In this document: positions 16,551 to 25,926 of the stretch, piece after piece
How positions within the stretch are numbered: position 1 is the first letter of the stretch
Layout of the letters: every line of letters begins with the position of its first letter
From: ZC4RG30 sp039917615
Lineage (GTDB): Bacteria > Pseudomonadota > Gammaproteobacteria > Steroidobacterales > Steroidobacteraceae
DNA: 64,000 nucleotides
Assembly (NCBI GenBank): GCA_039917615.1
Contig: JBDSJD010000031.1
Location: 19,949-83,948 of the forward strand
Direction: 5' to 3'
Made by a program: the position numbers and the translations under genes
Notes under the pieces: model-generated
What the model saw: the letters and a program-made list of their open reading frames with translations, nothing else
Databases searched by the model: none
Told to the model about the DNA's origin: nothing

Positions 16551-19500
16551 CTAGTTGCGGATTTCGCGCCAAGTGAGGCGACGCGTGTCCACCGCTGAAC
16601 CCTGTGTCGCGCGTTGGTCCTTGTTGGTGTCGTCCAAGGCCGTGTACATGATGCTTCCGGTGGAAGTGCTGAGGAAGATTGGCGCATTGGCGCCGTCGTC
16701 GAAGCCGAGGCCGGAGAGTGTCGTGGCGGTTCCGCCGATGACCACCTTATCCGAATCGTTGAATAGCCCATCGCCGTTGAGGTCGAAGAAAGTCTTGGCA
16801 AGCCGTCCGCCAGTAAACGGATTGATTGCCATGATGAATCCCTTGCCCGTGGGCTTACAGACGTTCGAGCCATCGGGTATGCGGGTGGTGCCGATCAGCG
16901 CACCACCCTGGAACTGGTTCGACACCACCATGCGCTCGCCGGTGGAAGGCAGATCGATGTACCAGCCGAGCTTGCCGGTCATGTCGCCCGCACTAGGGAG
17001 TGTTACGGTCCTGACCGTGGTGGTGGAATCGTAAGCATAATTCACCACGCTTCGCTGCGCGAGGGTGAGGGCGCGCGTCGGCACCACTCCGGTGTCCTGG
17101 ATTCCATACCAGGTCTGCGTCTGCGTATTGCCGATATCCGTATCGTGAAAGAACTTGCCGGTACCGAAAAATACCCAGGTGATGCCGGTAGCGGGATCCT
17201 TGCCAGACAGCGGAGCGGCCGTGATGGGTTGCGCTACTGCCGAAGGATCGACTGCAGTGAATATAGTGGCAGCGGCAGGCGTGCCAGCTACGTCGGTGAT
17301 CTTCCACAGCCGGCCCTTCAGATCGCCCGCATAGATGGTGTCCGCAAACCGGTCGCCGTTGGAGTCGCGCGCCAGCACGGCCGAAAGTCCATTGGTGGTT
17401 ACACCGTCCGTGTTGACAGTGGTGGTTGCGCCGGTCAGCACATTGATCGCGATGAGCTTCGCCGTGCCGGTGCTGCTTCCCGGGCCGTTTCCGATCAGCA
17501 CCTGCCAAACGCCGCTGGCTGTCTGCGCTATGACCGGCTTGCCCAGGTTCTTGCCCAGCCCGGGGATATCGGTGCCGTCCTTGTCCCACAGCAAGGTGAT
17601 GCCGCCACTGCCGGCGACGGGATTGGTGACGTCGAGGGCAAATGCGCCCGGACCGCCACGGCCCAGCGTGCCCACGAGAATGGTCCTCCAGTTGGCGCCG
17701 TCGTAAACATCCGCAATCGCTATTTCGCCGTCCACGAAGTACTTGTGCACATAGTTCGGTGTGGAATAGGCCGCCAGGCCGTTGGCGATCGCCGTCTTGG
17801 GGACGAAGGCAAAAATCTCCTGGCCATTACTCGCGTTGAACCCGTGCAGCATGCCGTCGTTTGCGCCTACCCAGATGACACCGGTGCGGGTCGCCTTGGC
17901 AGAAGCAAAACCCGCGTAGGTGCTGGCCCCGGGGAATCCCATCGACGCGTTATAAAGGGTTGGATTGGGCTTCGACACGAATATAGGCGTGGAATTGACG
18001 ATATCGCCCAGCAGGCCGTTGGCGCGCGTCCGGAACGTACCGCCATTGACTTTTTCCAGGGTCCGGTCGCCGCGGATGTAATCCACCACAGTGGTAGATC
18101 CCATCGCCGTCTTCTGTGCACTGCTGAGATTGGCATAGGCGAAAGACACCAGCACGTTGTCGGTGGGGATGTGGGTATAGATGCTGCGGCTGGCCCAGTT
18201 CGCCGGCGCCAAGGAACTTGTCGTGCTGGCTACCCAAGCGGGAGTCGCCGCCAGCGCTCCGCTGGCAGAGACCGCGAAGGCCGAAAGATCGCCACTCCAG
18301 TCGGTGCTGAACTGGGCCTGGAAGGTGCGCGTGCTGCCGCTCGTATCCACACTGGTCGAGTTGGCGGCCAGCGAAATTGCCGTGCCCAGGGAAGCTTCTG
18401 AGATATTGGCAAAGGCGTTGGTGAGGCTCTCGACCATCTTGTCGGCCTCGCTCGCGACGTAGAAATTGTCGGGTCGCAAGTCTGGGGTGCCGCTGCTGCT
18501 AAGGTTTTCACCCGACGCATTCCACAGCGAGGGCGACAGGGCAGCGGTGGCTGTTGTGGAGTCGTAGCCTTCCGGAACGGTGAATCCACCATACTTTGCC
18601 GCCAGCCAATACTGGTTGCTGTTCTTGGGCCTTAGATACTGGTTTTCACGCACGTCCACCCAGTGCGTCGAAACGGTCTGTTTATTGGGCATGCTGGCCT
18701 CGGTGCGCAGATCCGTGGTGTGCGCGTAGTACGCCAGACCGACCATGTACGCGGAATTGCTCGCGAAATTGAATGTCGGATTGGTCGGGATCGTGATGCC
18801 TTCAACGGTCGCGACACGATCCAGCCAGGTTTTCACGTTTACGGTGTCGGCGCTGACCAGTGCCGGCGTTGCCGGCTCGTTCGACTTGCTCAGCACACCC
18901 TTGAGGTTCTGGTCATCCCAGGTATTCGTGTCGCCGATGCCCAAAATGGCGTTGTTCTGGCAGGAATACTGCATTGGATCCTGCCACGAAGTGATGACCG
19001 GAAAGCCGTCGGCCTGGTTGTAACGGTTGGCGCCAGTGCCGGTGAGGGTGGTGTATTCCGGTATGTTGGCCAGGTTCCGCACATAACGGATCGCGGCGTA
19101 GTACATCTCACTGACGCTGTCGTAGCTTTTGTGGTCCTTGTAGAGTCCGGATGCGGGGTTGATGGTCGTCATCTGCCCGAACTTGTTCAGATAGTTGATG
19201 ACGCCACTGTTGGTGATGGCTGGTGAGGTGCCTGGAGTTGCGGCGGCGTCGGCAGGGTCCGGGTTCTGGATCAGCGTGCCATCCGCATTCCACTCCTTGT
19301 TCGTAGTGCCGCCTGTATTCGCCTCCCACATGTTGGTGGCCGGATTCAGCCTCTGCGGCCCGACAAATTTCTGCCTGGCACGCAGCGCCGCGCCGTCACG
19401 CAATAGGTTGTCTTCGTTCAGATACGCAAATACGCTGTAACGGAGCTTGTCGGAATACGTCTGGATCAGGCCTTCGGGCTTCCAGTTCGAACCATATTGA

Positions 19501-20288
19501 ACGCAGTTCGTCTCCAGGAGGGTCGGAACGCAGACCCTCACGCGTATGCTCACCTCATAGACGTTGTATTTGGCGCCGCTGTTCAGCGTATGCCAGGCAG
19601 GGTTGTAGGCGGTAACCGCGCCGTTGACAAGATCCCCGTCTTCGGTAAAGCGCATCTTGTTGCCCAGTGCGCGTATCCGCGTTCTGAATTTGCTCCAGGT
19701 CGCGGTGGTGGGGACGGGCACGGTAAGCGCAATGTTCGTCGCACTCAATCCGATGAGGTCGCGATCTGGGAATATATTGGCTTGATTCGGATCCGACGGG
19801 TCGATATTCCCATCGGAATACGCTTTTTCAAGAATGGTGGTGGTGGCGGTGTCAGTGGTGCGGTTGCCCCCTGTCAGGGCCTTGCGAAATGGATCGATGG
19901 TCTGCGTGGCGGTCCAGTTCAGGAAATTGCCGCTCCACTGCTTGCTGGCGGCACTGCAGTTGTGATCCGGACCGGTAACGCTTACGGGGTAAAAATAGCG
20001 TGAAGTTTCGGTGGCACTGTAGTTGTAGTTGTAGCACTTGTTCGAGTCGAAATACCCCGTATACGTGTTGAGCACGACATAGTCGTTGCCGATATTGGCC
20101 ACGCTGTCGAGCGTCGGCCACTCTACGGACGGCGTCAGGATCAGGTTGCCCGGCACGCCAACAGCCACCGATAGCGGCACCTGCGACACGGTCTGGGCAA
20201 CCGTTGTGCCGACAGCCATTACCAGCATTGCCCCGAGCAATGCCGATCGCAAGCGACGGGCACTCGTGAACACTATGCGATTTCTCAT
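16551..20288 (-). CDS. pilY1: Type IV pilus tip adhesin/assembly factor PilY1 (full length)
   Basis: About 1245 residues. The start at 20288 (MRNRIVFTSARR) has AGGA eight bases upstream and begins a long signal peptide ending near TTVAQ; an ATG at 20309 overlapping the pilX stop is possible. The C-terminal half is the PilC/PilY1 beta-propeller, with GVIWVGANDGMLHGFNASNGQEIFAFVP and a calcium loop DSNGDRFAD followed by IYAGDLKGRLWK. A second acidic loop (DLNGDGLFNDSD) lies near the end. PilY1 caps the pilus, regulates retraction and aids adhesion. The N-terminal half lacks a clear von Willebrand A signature to my eye. It is the largest gene in the window. Confidence 0.93.
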   Translation of the reverse strand: MRNRIVFTSARRLRSALLGAMLVMAVGTTVAQTVSQVPLSVAVGVPGNLILTPSVEWPTLDSVANIGNDYVVLNTYTGYFDSNKCYNYNYSATETSRYFYPVSVTGPDHNCSAASKQWSGNFLNWTATQTIDPFRKALTGGNRTTDTATTTILEKAYSDGNIDPSDPNQANIFPDRDLIGLSATNIALTVPVPTTATWSKFRTRIRALGNKMRFTEDGDLVNGAVTAYNPAWHTLNSGAKYNVYEVSIRVRVCVPTLLETNCVQYGSNWKPEGLIQTYSDKLRYSVFAYLNEDNLLRDGAALRARQKFVGPQRLNPATNMWEANTGGTTNKEWNADGTLIQNPDPADAAATPGTSPAITNSGVINYLNKFGQMTTINPASGLYKDHKSYDSVSEMYYAAIRYVRNLANIPEYTTLTGTGANRYNQADGFPVITSWQDPMQYSCQNNAILGIGDTNTWDDQNLKGVLSKSNEPATPALVSADTVNVKTWLDRVATVEGITIPTNPTFNFASNSAYMVGLAYYAHTTDLRTEASMPNKQTVSTHWVDVRENQYLRPKNSNQYWLAAKYGGFTVPEGYDSTTATAALSPSLWNASGENLSSSGTPDLRPDNFYVASEADKMVESLTNAFANISEASLGTAISLAANSTSVDTSGSTRTFQAQFSTDWSGDLSAFAVSASGALAATPAWVASTTSSLAPANWASRSIYTHIPTDNVLVSFAYANLSSAQKTAMGSTTVVDYIRGDRTLEKVNGGTFRTRANGLLGDIVNSTPIFVSKPNPTLYNASMGFPGASTYAGFASAKATRTGVIWVGANDGMLHGFNASNGQEIFAFVPKTAIANGLAAYSTPNYVHKYFVDGEIAIADVYDGANWRTILVGTLGRGGPGAFALDVTNPVAGSGGITLLWDKDGTDIPGLGKNLGKPVIAQTASGVWQVLIGNGPGSSTGTAKLIAINVLTGATTTVNTDGVTTNGLSAVLARDSNGDRFADTIYAGDLKGRLWKITDVAGTPAAATIFTAVDPSAVAQPITAAPLSGKDPATGITWVFFGTGKFFHDTDIGNTQTQTWYGIQDTGVVPTRALTLAQRSVVNYAYDSTTTVRTVTLPSAGDMTGKLGWYIDLPSTGERMVVSNQFQGGALIGTTRIPDGSNVCKPTGKGFIMAINPFTGGRLAKTFFDLNGDGLFNDSDKVVIGGTATTLSGLGFDDGANAPIFLSTSTGSIMYTALDDTNKDQRATQGSAVDTRRLTWREIRN

Positions 20289-20308
20289 GAACATTTTCCT
20301 CGCAGCCA

Positions 20309-20896
20309 TTAGGGAAAAGGCCGCCTGACCGTTGTCTGCAACACTACGATGGCGCGGTCGCCGGACAACGCTGGGTTGCTGCTTCGCGCCGTAACACGGT
20401 AGTACGCGACATTGTCCGGGGCGCCACTGGCGCCGTAGTTGGCGCTGTTGGCATTGGACGTACTGCCGAATGTATCGTCGGCAGTGCCAGTGCCGATCAG
20501 GTGTATCTGGTACTGCGGCACACCCTGGGTCAGCGCGATGTTTACATTGAACGCGCCCGGGACGTTGATCCAGTTGTTGCTGGTTCCCGTAAAGGTGTCC
20601 GTGGGCACAATGGCGCATTGATTGTTGCTGGGCGGCGAGCAGTCGAGGCCATTCAAGGTCGCGATCTGCCAGTCGGCGGTGATGGCCACCTCCGCCGCCC
20701 GCAATGCCGACTCGGTGCGCTGGAAGGCCAGCGACCGATCAAAGGTGTTGCCGCTCATTTTTTCCTGCAGCATGGTGGTGCGCGTTGCCGCAAGGCCAAT
20801 CAGCGTGGCAACCACCAGCAGGATCAGTGCGACAACCAGGGCCACCCCGCGCTGCCCCCGGGCGGATGCCGCGACCTCACCAGGCAGCGCTTTCAT
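20309..20896 (-). CDS. pilX: Minor pilin PilX
   Basis: 195 residues. The N-terminus GQRG|VALVVALILLVVATLIGLAATRTT is the PilX pattern: a prepilin-type Gly and hydrophobic helix without the Glu5 found in other pilins, then MLQEKMSGNTFDRSLAFQRTESALRAAE, the conserved PilX_N block. It starts inside the pilW stop (ATGA) and its stop shares a base with the first possible pilY1 ATG. It acts in the tip-priming complex with PilV, PilW and PilE. The downstream part has little conserved sequence, as usual. Confidence 0.93.
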   Translation of the reverse strand: MKALPGEVAASARGQRGVALVVALILLVVATLIGLAATRTTMLQEKMSGNTFDRSLAFQRTESALRAAEVAITADWQIATLNGLDCSPPSNNQCAIVPTDTFTGTSNNWINVPGAFNVNIALTQGVPQYQIHLIGTGTADDTFGSTSNANSANYGASGAPDNVAYYRVTARSSNPALSGDRAIVVLQTTVRRPFP

Positions 20897-21933
20897 GGCA
20901 GTCGATTCCTCAGGGAAACCAGATAGTTGTAGTCCTTCGAGATGCGGCCGCTGTTCAGTGCGTTGTTGGTAGTGACGCCGATAGCACTGCTTTGCGCGGT
21001 AATCCGTATCAATACAGTCGAGATGACCGACCAGTCGGGCACCGGTGCTGCACTGGGGTGAATGGTGTCCGAGCCAGTGGCCCGGTACTGAATCTCCATG
21101 TCGGTGATGCCAGCCACCACCTCTTCCGTGAGAACCGTCGGCTGGTTCGCGACAACGCTCAGGCGCCGGCGGAACAGCGACAGGCCACCTTCAGCGGCAC
21201 GCCCGTTGTTGCCGATGTACCAGTCGGTCGCGACTAGGCGTCCGATCTGCGAATTCCTGGGAAACGTATATGTGTTGCCCGTGACACTGGCGCAACTGGT
21301 CGGAATGCCCAAACCCTGTGAGCAGTTGCCTGGCGTGCCGACGCCATTGTTGTGGAACACCGAAACAGTGCCCCCCGCTGAAGTGACGGAGCTTGCCTGG
21401 AAGATTGTCGCGTGGTCGAAATCGCACACCAGCATGATCTCGCCGGCGACGAAGTCGGAGGCTGCGGCGGGGATATCCAGACGCCACGCTGCCGGGAAGT
21501 GCTGGCCGATGGACATTCCCGTCCCGTCCATGCTCTCCACGCGAATGGAGTCAGTGCCCGCAACGCGTTCCCCAACGCCAGTGCCAAAAGCCACGGCCGA
21601 GTCCGTCTGGGATGAGTCGAATCCTCTTATTCCAAACCAGCTCTGCCACCACAGCGCGGTCGATGCCAGCACGTTGGCAGTGCCGGTACTGGTTCCACAA
21701 CCATTCCCGTCGGCTTGCCGGATGTCGTGTGCGAGCAGCTCGTAGGCGGTACGCGCGCTTTCCTGTACCTGCGACAGGCCCTCGGTCGTGCTGTAGGTGC
21801 GCTTGTTGGCGAGCATCACACCCATCACGCTGCCGACGATCACAAGGCCCAGGACCATGGAGATCATGAGTTCAATGAGGGTGAATCCGCGGGCCCGGCT
21901 CGCCGGCCACCTTGCAGTTGCATTGCTGGTCAT
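20893..21933 (-). CDS. pilW: Minor pilin PilW
   Basis: 346 residues from the Met at 21933 (MTSNATARWPASRARG). The prepilin site is ARG|FTLIELMISMVLGLVIVGSVMGV with Glu5. Next come the PilW-typical NKRTYSTTEGLSQVQESARTAYELLAHDIRQADGNGCG and a long C-terminal domain with cysteines. ATGA overlaps link it to pilV before and pilX after. It supplies the largest minor pilin of the priming complex. An open frame before the Met is not protein-like. Confidence 0.93.
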   Translation of the reverse strand: MTSNATARWPASRARGFTLIELMISMVLGLVIVGSVMGVMLANKRTYSTTEGLSQVQESARTAYELLAHDIRQADGNGCGTSTGTANVLASTALWWQSWFGIRGFDSSQTDSAVAFGTGVGERVAGTDSIRVESMDGTGMSIGQHFPAAWRLDIPAAASDFVAGEIMLVCDFDHATIFQASSVTSAGGTVSVFHNNGVGTPGNCSQGLGIPTSCASVTGNTYTFPRNSQIGRLVATDWYIGNNGRAAEGGLSLFRRRLSVVANQPTVLTEEVVAGITDMEIQYRATGSDTIHPSAAPVPDWSVISTVLIRITAQSSAIGVTTNNALNSGRISKDYNYLVSLRNRLP

Positions 21934-22391
21934 ATCTGCACCGACGTCTGGATGCTCAGCGTCCCCAAGGCCGCTGTATTGTTCGAATGTTCTTCCCACT
22001 GGACAGTGATGAGGCACAGGTTCCCGGTGCAATCGATCGCACCTTTTGCGTTGGCACCAAGTTCAGTTCTTAGATTTGAGCGCCAGCCGGCAACTACCGC
22101 AGCGGCATAGGTGCCCCCGGCCGGATCGGCAGCGTTGAGCGAAATATCGAATACGTTAGCGGCGGCGTTGACGCGATCGCCACGCAAGGCATCGGCAATG
22201 GCATGCGTTGCGACCACTGCCACGCCGCGCTCCAGCGCGCTCTGGTTGTTGCGCAGCGTGCGCATCTGCAGCCCTGCGAGCCCCAGCATGCCAATAGAGA
22301 GGATGACTGCAGCAACCAGTACTTCAACCATGCTGAAGCCGCGCTCGGCGGTAAATGATCGACCGCAGGCAGAATATCGTGCATGCGTCAT
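21930..22391 (-). CDS. pilV: Minor pilin PilV
   Basis: 153 residues from the Met at 22391 (MTHARYSACGRSF), whose ATG overlaps the stop of fimT (ATGA). The prepilin site is AERG|FSMVEVLVAAVILSIGMLGLAGLQ with Glu5, followed by MRTLRNNQSALERGVAVVATHAIADALRGDR, the usual PilV pattern. The C-terminal part holds a Cys pair (DCTGNLCLITVQW). An upstream Met at 22397 is also possible. Confidence 0.92.
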   Translation of the reverse strand: MTHARYSACGRSFTAERGFSMVEVLVAAVILSIGMLGLAGLQMRTLRNNQSALERGVAVVATHAIADALRGDRVNAAANVFDISLNAADPAGGTYAAAVVAGWRSNLRTELGANAKGAIDCTGNLCLITVQWEEHSNNTAALGTLSIQTSVQI

Positions 22392-22951
22392 GGGCATACT
22401 CCCGACACGCGGGTAACTGCTATCCGGCTGCCGGCGCCAAGGGTGATCAGTCTTTGATTGTTCGTCAAAGAATGATTTGAACACACCGTGATCGTCTGGC
22501 CGTTTATCAGCCCATTGTTTGTTCGCGCCAGGCCATCGGACGCAAATGTGACCTGATTGCTGGTCAGCGTGTTTTTTACGACGATGTTTCCACCAAAGTT
22601 TGGTAGTTCACCGCGGCGCAGGACCGCTCCCGCTGGATTGCGGACTATCCAGAATGGCCAGCTGCCCGTTGCACTCGAGCAAGTGGTGGCACCATCGGAG
22701 TCCGCCCGGCAGAAAGTGATGCCCTGGTTCGATTTGATCGCCTCTGAACGTGCGAACATCATGGCAGCCACCATGTCGTTGGCATCTTCCGTCAGGCGGT
22801 TACTGGCGATGATTTCGCGGAACGTGGGAATTCCAATGGCCATCAGTAGCGCCGCGACAGAGAGAGCCACCATCAGTTCCACGAGAGAGAAGCCGGCGGC
22901 AGACGCACGCGTGCCGCCGGGCCTGTCGAAGCTTTCGCGTAGTAGTTCCAT
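22388..22951 (-). CDS. fimT: GspH/FimT-family pseudopilin (FimT/FimU)
   Basis: 187 residues from the Met at 22951 (MELLRESFDRPGG). The prepilin site is AAG|FSLVELMVALSVAALLMAIGIPTFREII, with the GspH/FimT block RLTEDANDMVAAMMFARSEAIKSNQGITFCRA and the C-terminal TFASDGLARTNNG motif. It is the first gene of the minus-strand pilin operon and lies about 140 bases downstream of tRNA-Thr on the same strand, so it could be read from the tRNA promoter or from a site between them. FimT and FimU cannot be separated by eye. Confidence 0.9.
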   Translation of the reverse strand: MELLRESFDRPGGTRASAAGFSLVELMVALSVAALLMAIGIPTFREIIASNRLTEDANDMVAAMMFARSEAIKSNQGITFCRADSDGATTCSSATGSWPFWIVRNPAGAVLRRGELPNFGGNIVVKNTLTSNQVTFASDGLARTNNGLINGQTITVCSNHSLTNNQRLITLGAGSRIAVTRVSGVCP

Positions 22952-23090
22952 GCGCTGATCCTGCCTCGACTGCCGGGCGCGAGCGGGCTTGTCCGACCAG
23001 CGGTGCAACCGTCCCGACGAAAGGTCACGAGAGCTCCCCCAGCCACCGGAGTACTGGACATAAGAACGCGTGGGAGGGGGAAAGGAGGGG

Positions 23091-23166
23091 TGGTGCCGTT
23101 TCGCGGAATCGAACCGCGGACCTACCGCTTACGAAGCGGTTGCTCTACCAGCTGAGCTAAAACGGC
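23091..23166 (-). tRNA. tRNA-Thr (anticodon CGT)
   Basis: The minus strand folds into a complete 76-base tRNA with encoded CCA. The acceptor GCCGTTT pairs with AAACGGC, the D arm is AGCTCAGCTGGTAGAGC, the anticodon stem ACCGC/GCGGT encloses TTCGTAA with anticodon CGT, and the T arm holds GGTTCGATTCC. It sits between the two divergently arranged minor-pilin operons. Confidence 0.97.
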
Positions 23167-23284
23167 ACTGGGCTTGCAGAGCTTCGCCAGTACTGGCCGC
23201 GCATTCTAGGGAAACCGCGCAATACGGGCAAATCCGCTAGTTTCGCAGCTGGCCGTGCTGTGGGGGTCCGATCAAGCTGCCTGC

Positions 23285-23806
23285 ATGCGTTGCCGTGCCT
23301 TTTCCCTGCCTGAATTGCTCGCTGTGCTGGCGATAGCCGGCGTGCTGCTCGGCCTTGCGTTGCCATCGTGGGGCTATCAACTCGCGGCAGCCGCCACCCG
23401 CGCCAGCGCCAGTCAAGCGCTGTCGGGGCTCGCTCTGGCCCGGCGCACTGCCCTTGCCAGCGGCCACGCGGTGACCATGTGCCTCACAAAAGACCTGAGG
23501 CGCTGCGACCTGGGCGGGCGCGAGTGGATGTTGTTCATGAATCAGCAGGTCGGATCGCTGCAGCACCGGGAAGACGGAGAAAAGCTGCTCCGCCGTTGGC
23601 CTCTGCTGAAAGGGGTTCAGGTAGGCGCCACGCGCGCCTACGTCTGGTTCCAGGCGCAACCGCGAGCCGCAGCCACCGTCACCCTGCAGTTCTGTCATCC
23701 TGCGGCAGCGACGGCCCGTCGCACTGTGGTTGTCAGCCAGACCGGGCGCGCGCGTGTCAATTACGGCGACGTGACCAGCAACTCTCCTCAGTCCCGGTGC
23801 CCGTAA
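23285..23806 (+). CDS. GspH/FimT-like pseudopilin (plus-strand set)
   Basis: 173 residues from the ATG at 23285 (MRCRAFSLPELLAVLAIAGVLLGLALPSW). It is the first gene of a second minor-pilin operon. The residue before the predicted cleavage site is Ala (CRA|FSLPELL) rather than Gly; Glu5 is present. GspH-like features follow: ASQALSGLALARRTALASGHAVTMCL and a C-terminal VVSQTGRARVNYGD. Its last 50 bases overlap the end of an antisense degenerate pilin gene. It starts about 120 bases from tRNA-Thr in divergent orientation. Confidence 0.82.
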   Translation: MRCRAFSLPELLAVLAIAGVLLGLALPSWGYQLAAAATRASASQALSGLALARRTALASGHAVTMCLTKDLRRCDLGGREWMLFMNQQVGSLQHREDGEKLLRRWPLLKGVQVGATRAYVWFQAQPRAAATVTLQFCHPAAATARRTVVVSQTGRARVNYGDVTSNSPQSRCP

Positions 23807-24197
23807 TTCCCTGCTTGCCCGACTGGTTCAACGTGAAAGCACCGCACTCGGTATCTTCCGCCTGCAGTGCCTGTGGTGTTGCTGTAAGCAGGAACGTCCT
23901 GGCCTCAATGTCACCAGAGATCAGATATGCACCCTGCGGCGTAGCCTGCGGCAGATTCACGCAAATATTCTGCGCGTTGTCAGCAAGTGCGTAGTTGTTT
24001 GTGCGTGAGAAGCAGCGCTCAAGACGCTGCGCGAGTTCCATGAGGTCACGCTGCGCATCCATTCGCGTGAAGCGCATGGCGTATTGGCGGTGGGCCGGAA
24101 TCGAAATGACCACCACGCTGGTCACCAGCACCATCGCGACCATCCACTTGATGATCGTCAAGACCCGTTTGCGGGGATTGCCTGGTGTGCGGGTCAT
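23757..24197 (-). CDS. PilE-like pilin that has lost the prepilin signal (degenerate)
   Basis: 146 residues from the Met at 24197 (MTRTPGNPRKRVLTIIKWMVAMVLVTSVVVISIPAH). The C-terminal part matches PilE: MELAQRLERCFSRTNNYALADNAQ and the Cys loop CGAFTLNQSGKQ...ESCWSR, close to the PilE at 16.1 kb. The N-terminus keeps the length and hydrophobicity of a pilin helix, but GFTLIEL is replaced by KRVLTIIKW, so the peptidase site and Glu5 are gone. It lies antisense inside the plus-strand pilin operon. It may be a decaying copy or a membrane-anchored pilin-like protein that is not processed. Confidence 0.7.
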   Translation of the reverse strand: MTRTPGNPRKRVLTIIKWMVAMVLVTSVVVISIPAHRQYAMRFTRMDAQRDLMELAQRLERCFSRTNNYALADNAQNICVNLPQATPQGAYLISGDIEARTFLLTATPQALQAEDTECGAFTLNQSGKQGITGTGTEESCWSRRRN

Positions 24198-24311
24198 CTT
24201 CGACTGATTGTATTCCGTGTTGCGATCCAGATCGAATGACGAACAAATGTCCGAAGCCCGGCAGAAATGCGGCTGTCGCGGCCCGTGCCGACGCACCTAA
24301 GCTCACACTGC

Positions 24312-24743
24312 ATGCACAGCATTACACCAGCACGAGACATTTCCGGCTTTGCGCTGATCGAAGCGCTGGTCGCGCTGCTGCTGCTGGCTATCGCCATGGT
24401 GGGTACAGCCACGGCGCTGGTCGAGTCCCTGGCGGGACAAAGGACAGCACTGACGCAGACACAGGCCGCAGACCTTGCCGGCAATCTGGCTGAGGCGCTG
24501 CGCGCAGCGCCCGATGGCGCCACCGCTGCTGCAGAGATCCAGGCCTGGCGCGTTGCGGCGCTCGCCGTATTACCGAGGGCAGAACCGACTGCGGTGGCCA
24601 GGAATCAAGTGCAAGCCAGGTCCGGCATGCTCACCATCCCCGCCCGCTTCGACATCCGCCTTCAGTGGCAGGATGCTCCCGGGCGCACTGCGTCACGGCT
24701 CACCCTTCCGTTAGCGTTCAATCCTGCAGCTGCGCCGTACTGA
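24312..24743 (+). CDS. PilV-like minor pilin (plus-strand set)
   Basis: 143 residues from the ATG at 24312 (MHSITPARDISG). The prepilin site is ISG|FALIEALVALLLLAIAMVGTATALVE with Glu5, then GQRTALTQTQAADLAGNLAEALRAAPDG, which is the PilV/GspI-like layout. No cysteine pair is present, unlike the PilV at 22 kb. The next gene follows after six bases. About 115 bases of non-coding sequence precede it, facing the start of the degenerate pilin, so a divergent promoter is likely here. Confidence 0.85.
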   Translation: MHSITPARDISGFALIEALVALLLLAIAMVGTATALVESLAGQRTALTQTQAADLAGNLAEALRAAPDGATAAAEIQAWRVAALAVLPRAEPTAVARNQVQARSGMLTIPARFDIRLQWQDAPGRTASRLTLPLAFNPAAAPY

Positions 24744-24749
24744 AATATC

Positions 24750-25502
24750 ATGCGCGGAGCCACCCTGATCGAATTGCTGATTGCAATGCTTCTCGCGGGC
24801 GTCGCGGTCGCGGGCGCACTGACTGGTCTCGCCCATGCACAACGCGTCTGGCGCGACGCGGAACGTCTGGCACGAATGCACGAACGTGCGCAGTATGTTT
24901 TCGGCACGCTTGAGCCCGAACTACAGATGGCTGGCTACTTTGGTTCAGGCGAAACTGCGCAGCTCAACGATGCCGTCACTGCCGCTTCAGGCGGGGGGAC
25001 CACCTGTGGCATTGCCGCCGTATTGCCGCTGCAACCAGCAGTGCGTGTGCTTGAGGGCAACTGGTCATTACCATGCGCCGCTCATGGCCAGGGTGCGAAA
25101 CCAGACAGCGATACACTGATCGTGCGCCGCGCCTCGACCCGCATCGCGGCTACGGAAGACGGCGCGCTGCAGCTGCTGACCGGCGCAACCCCACCGGAAC
25201 TGCGCGACCTTTTCGTGCGCATCTACTACATCGCCCGCGCGGCCGACGGCGACGCGCGCACACCTGCCCTGCGCGTTAAATCGCTCACTGCGGTGGCAGG
25301 CGCACCGGCATTTGTGGATACGGAGGTGATGCCGGGCGTCGATGATCTGCAGATTGAACTGCGGCCGGACAGCATCGCACCGCGTTCGGTGCTGGTCCGG
25401 CTGCGTATCATGGCAGATCCCGCAGACATCCGAGCCGGCGAAATGCCGCCAGTGCTTGCACTCGAACGCCGCTTCAGTATTCGCAATGTCGCTTCGTCCT
25501 GA
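24750..25502 (+). CDS. PilW-like minor pilin (plus-strand set)
   Basis: 250 residues, about 100 shorter than the PilW at 21 kb. The N-terminus is very short, MRG|ATLIELLIAMLLAGVAVAGALTGLAHAQRVW, with Glu5 but Ala instead of Phe at +1. ERAQYVFGTLEPELQMAGYFG matches the PilW helix extension, and DDLQIELRPDSIAPRSVLVRLRIMA matches the C-terminal strand pair. The last 17 bases overlap the next gene. Confidence 0.85.
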   Translation: MRGATLIELLIAMLLAGVAVAGALTGLAHAQRVWRDAERLARMHERAQYVFGTLEPELQMAGYFGSGETAQLNDAVTAASGGGTTCGIAAVLPLQPAVRVLEGNWSLPCAAHGQGAKPDSDTLIVRRASTRIAATEDGALQLLTGATPPELRDLFVRIYYIARAADGDARTPALRVKSLTAVAGAPAFVDTEVMPGVDDLQIELRPDSIAPRSVLVRLRIMADPADIRAGEMPPVLALERRFSIRNVASS

Positions 25503-25926
25503 CTCTCTGCACTTTGCCAACAGGGGCTTCGTGCTGCCTGTAGTAATGGGCATCATCCTGCTTGCGGCGCTGTATGCGGTAAGCGCCGCGACTGATCTTG
25601 GCAGCGCGTCCGTGCTCGCTACCCAGCGCCTGCTGCATCAGCGGGCATTTGAGGCTGGAGAAAGCGGCATCGTCGCGGTGCTGGATCAGCTGCGTTCAGG
25701 CGCGGCGCCGCCGGCAGCACAACAGCTGCGGTCAGACGAGTACGCGACCGACGCTGCGACGGTGGAATCCACGATTACCGCGGTAGTCGCTATGCCCAAC
25801 GGCTTCAGCGCCGGCCGCGTGCTCGAAAGAGACTACGAGATCAGCAGCACCGGACACAGCGCGCGCGCCACCAACGTGACCGTAGTGCAGGGCGTACGGC
25901 AACTGCAGGCGCTGCCTGCGCCATGA
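25486..25926 (+). CDS. PilX-like minor pilin (plus-strand set)
   Basis: 146 residues from the ATG at 25486 (MSLRPDSLHFANRG), inside the end of the PilW-like gene. The helix NRG|FVLPVVMGIILLAALYAVSAATDLGSAS lacks Glu5, as in PilX and GspK, and ATQRLLHQRAFEAGESGIVAVLDQL is the PilX-type helix. The following gene starts four bases before its stop (ATGA). It is shorter than the PilX of the minus-strand operon (195 residues). Confidence 0.83.
   Translation: MSLRPDSLHFANRGFVLPVVMGIILLAALYAVSAATDLGSASVLATQRLLHQRAFEAGESGIVAVLDQLRSGAAPPAAQQLRSDEYATDAATVESTITAVVAMPNGFSAGRVLERDYEISSTGHSARATNVTVVQGVRQLQALPAP

Noticed and set aside
17145..18401. A 418-codon open frame opposite pilY1
   Set aside because: It lies antisense to a clear PilY1 propeller and shows no protein-like pattern.
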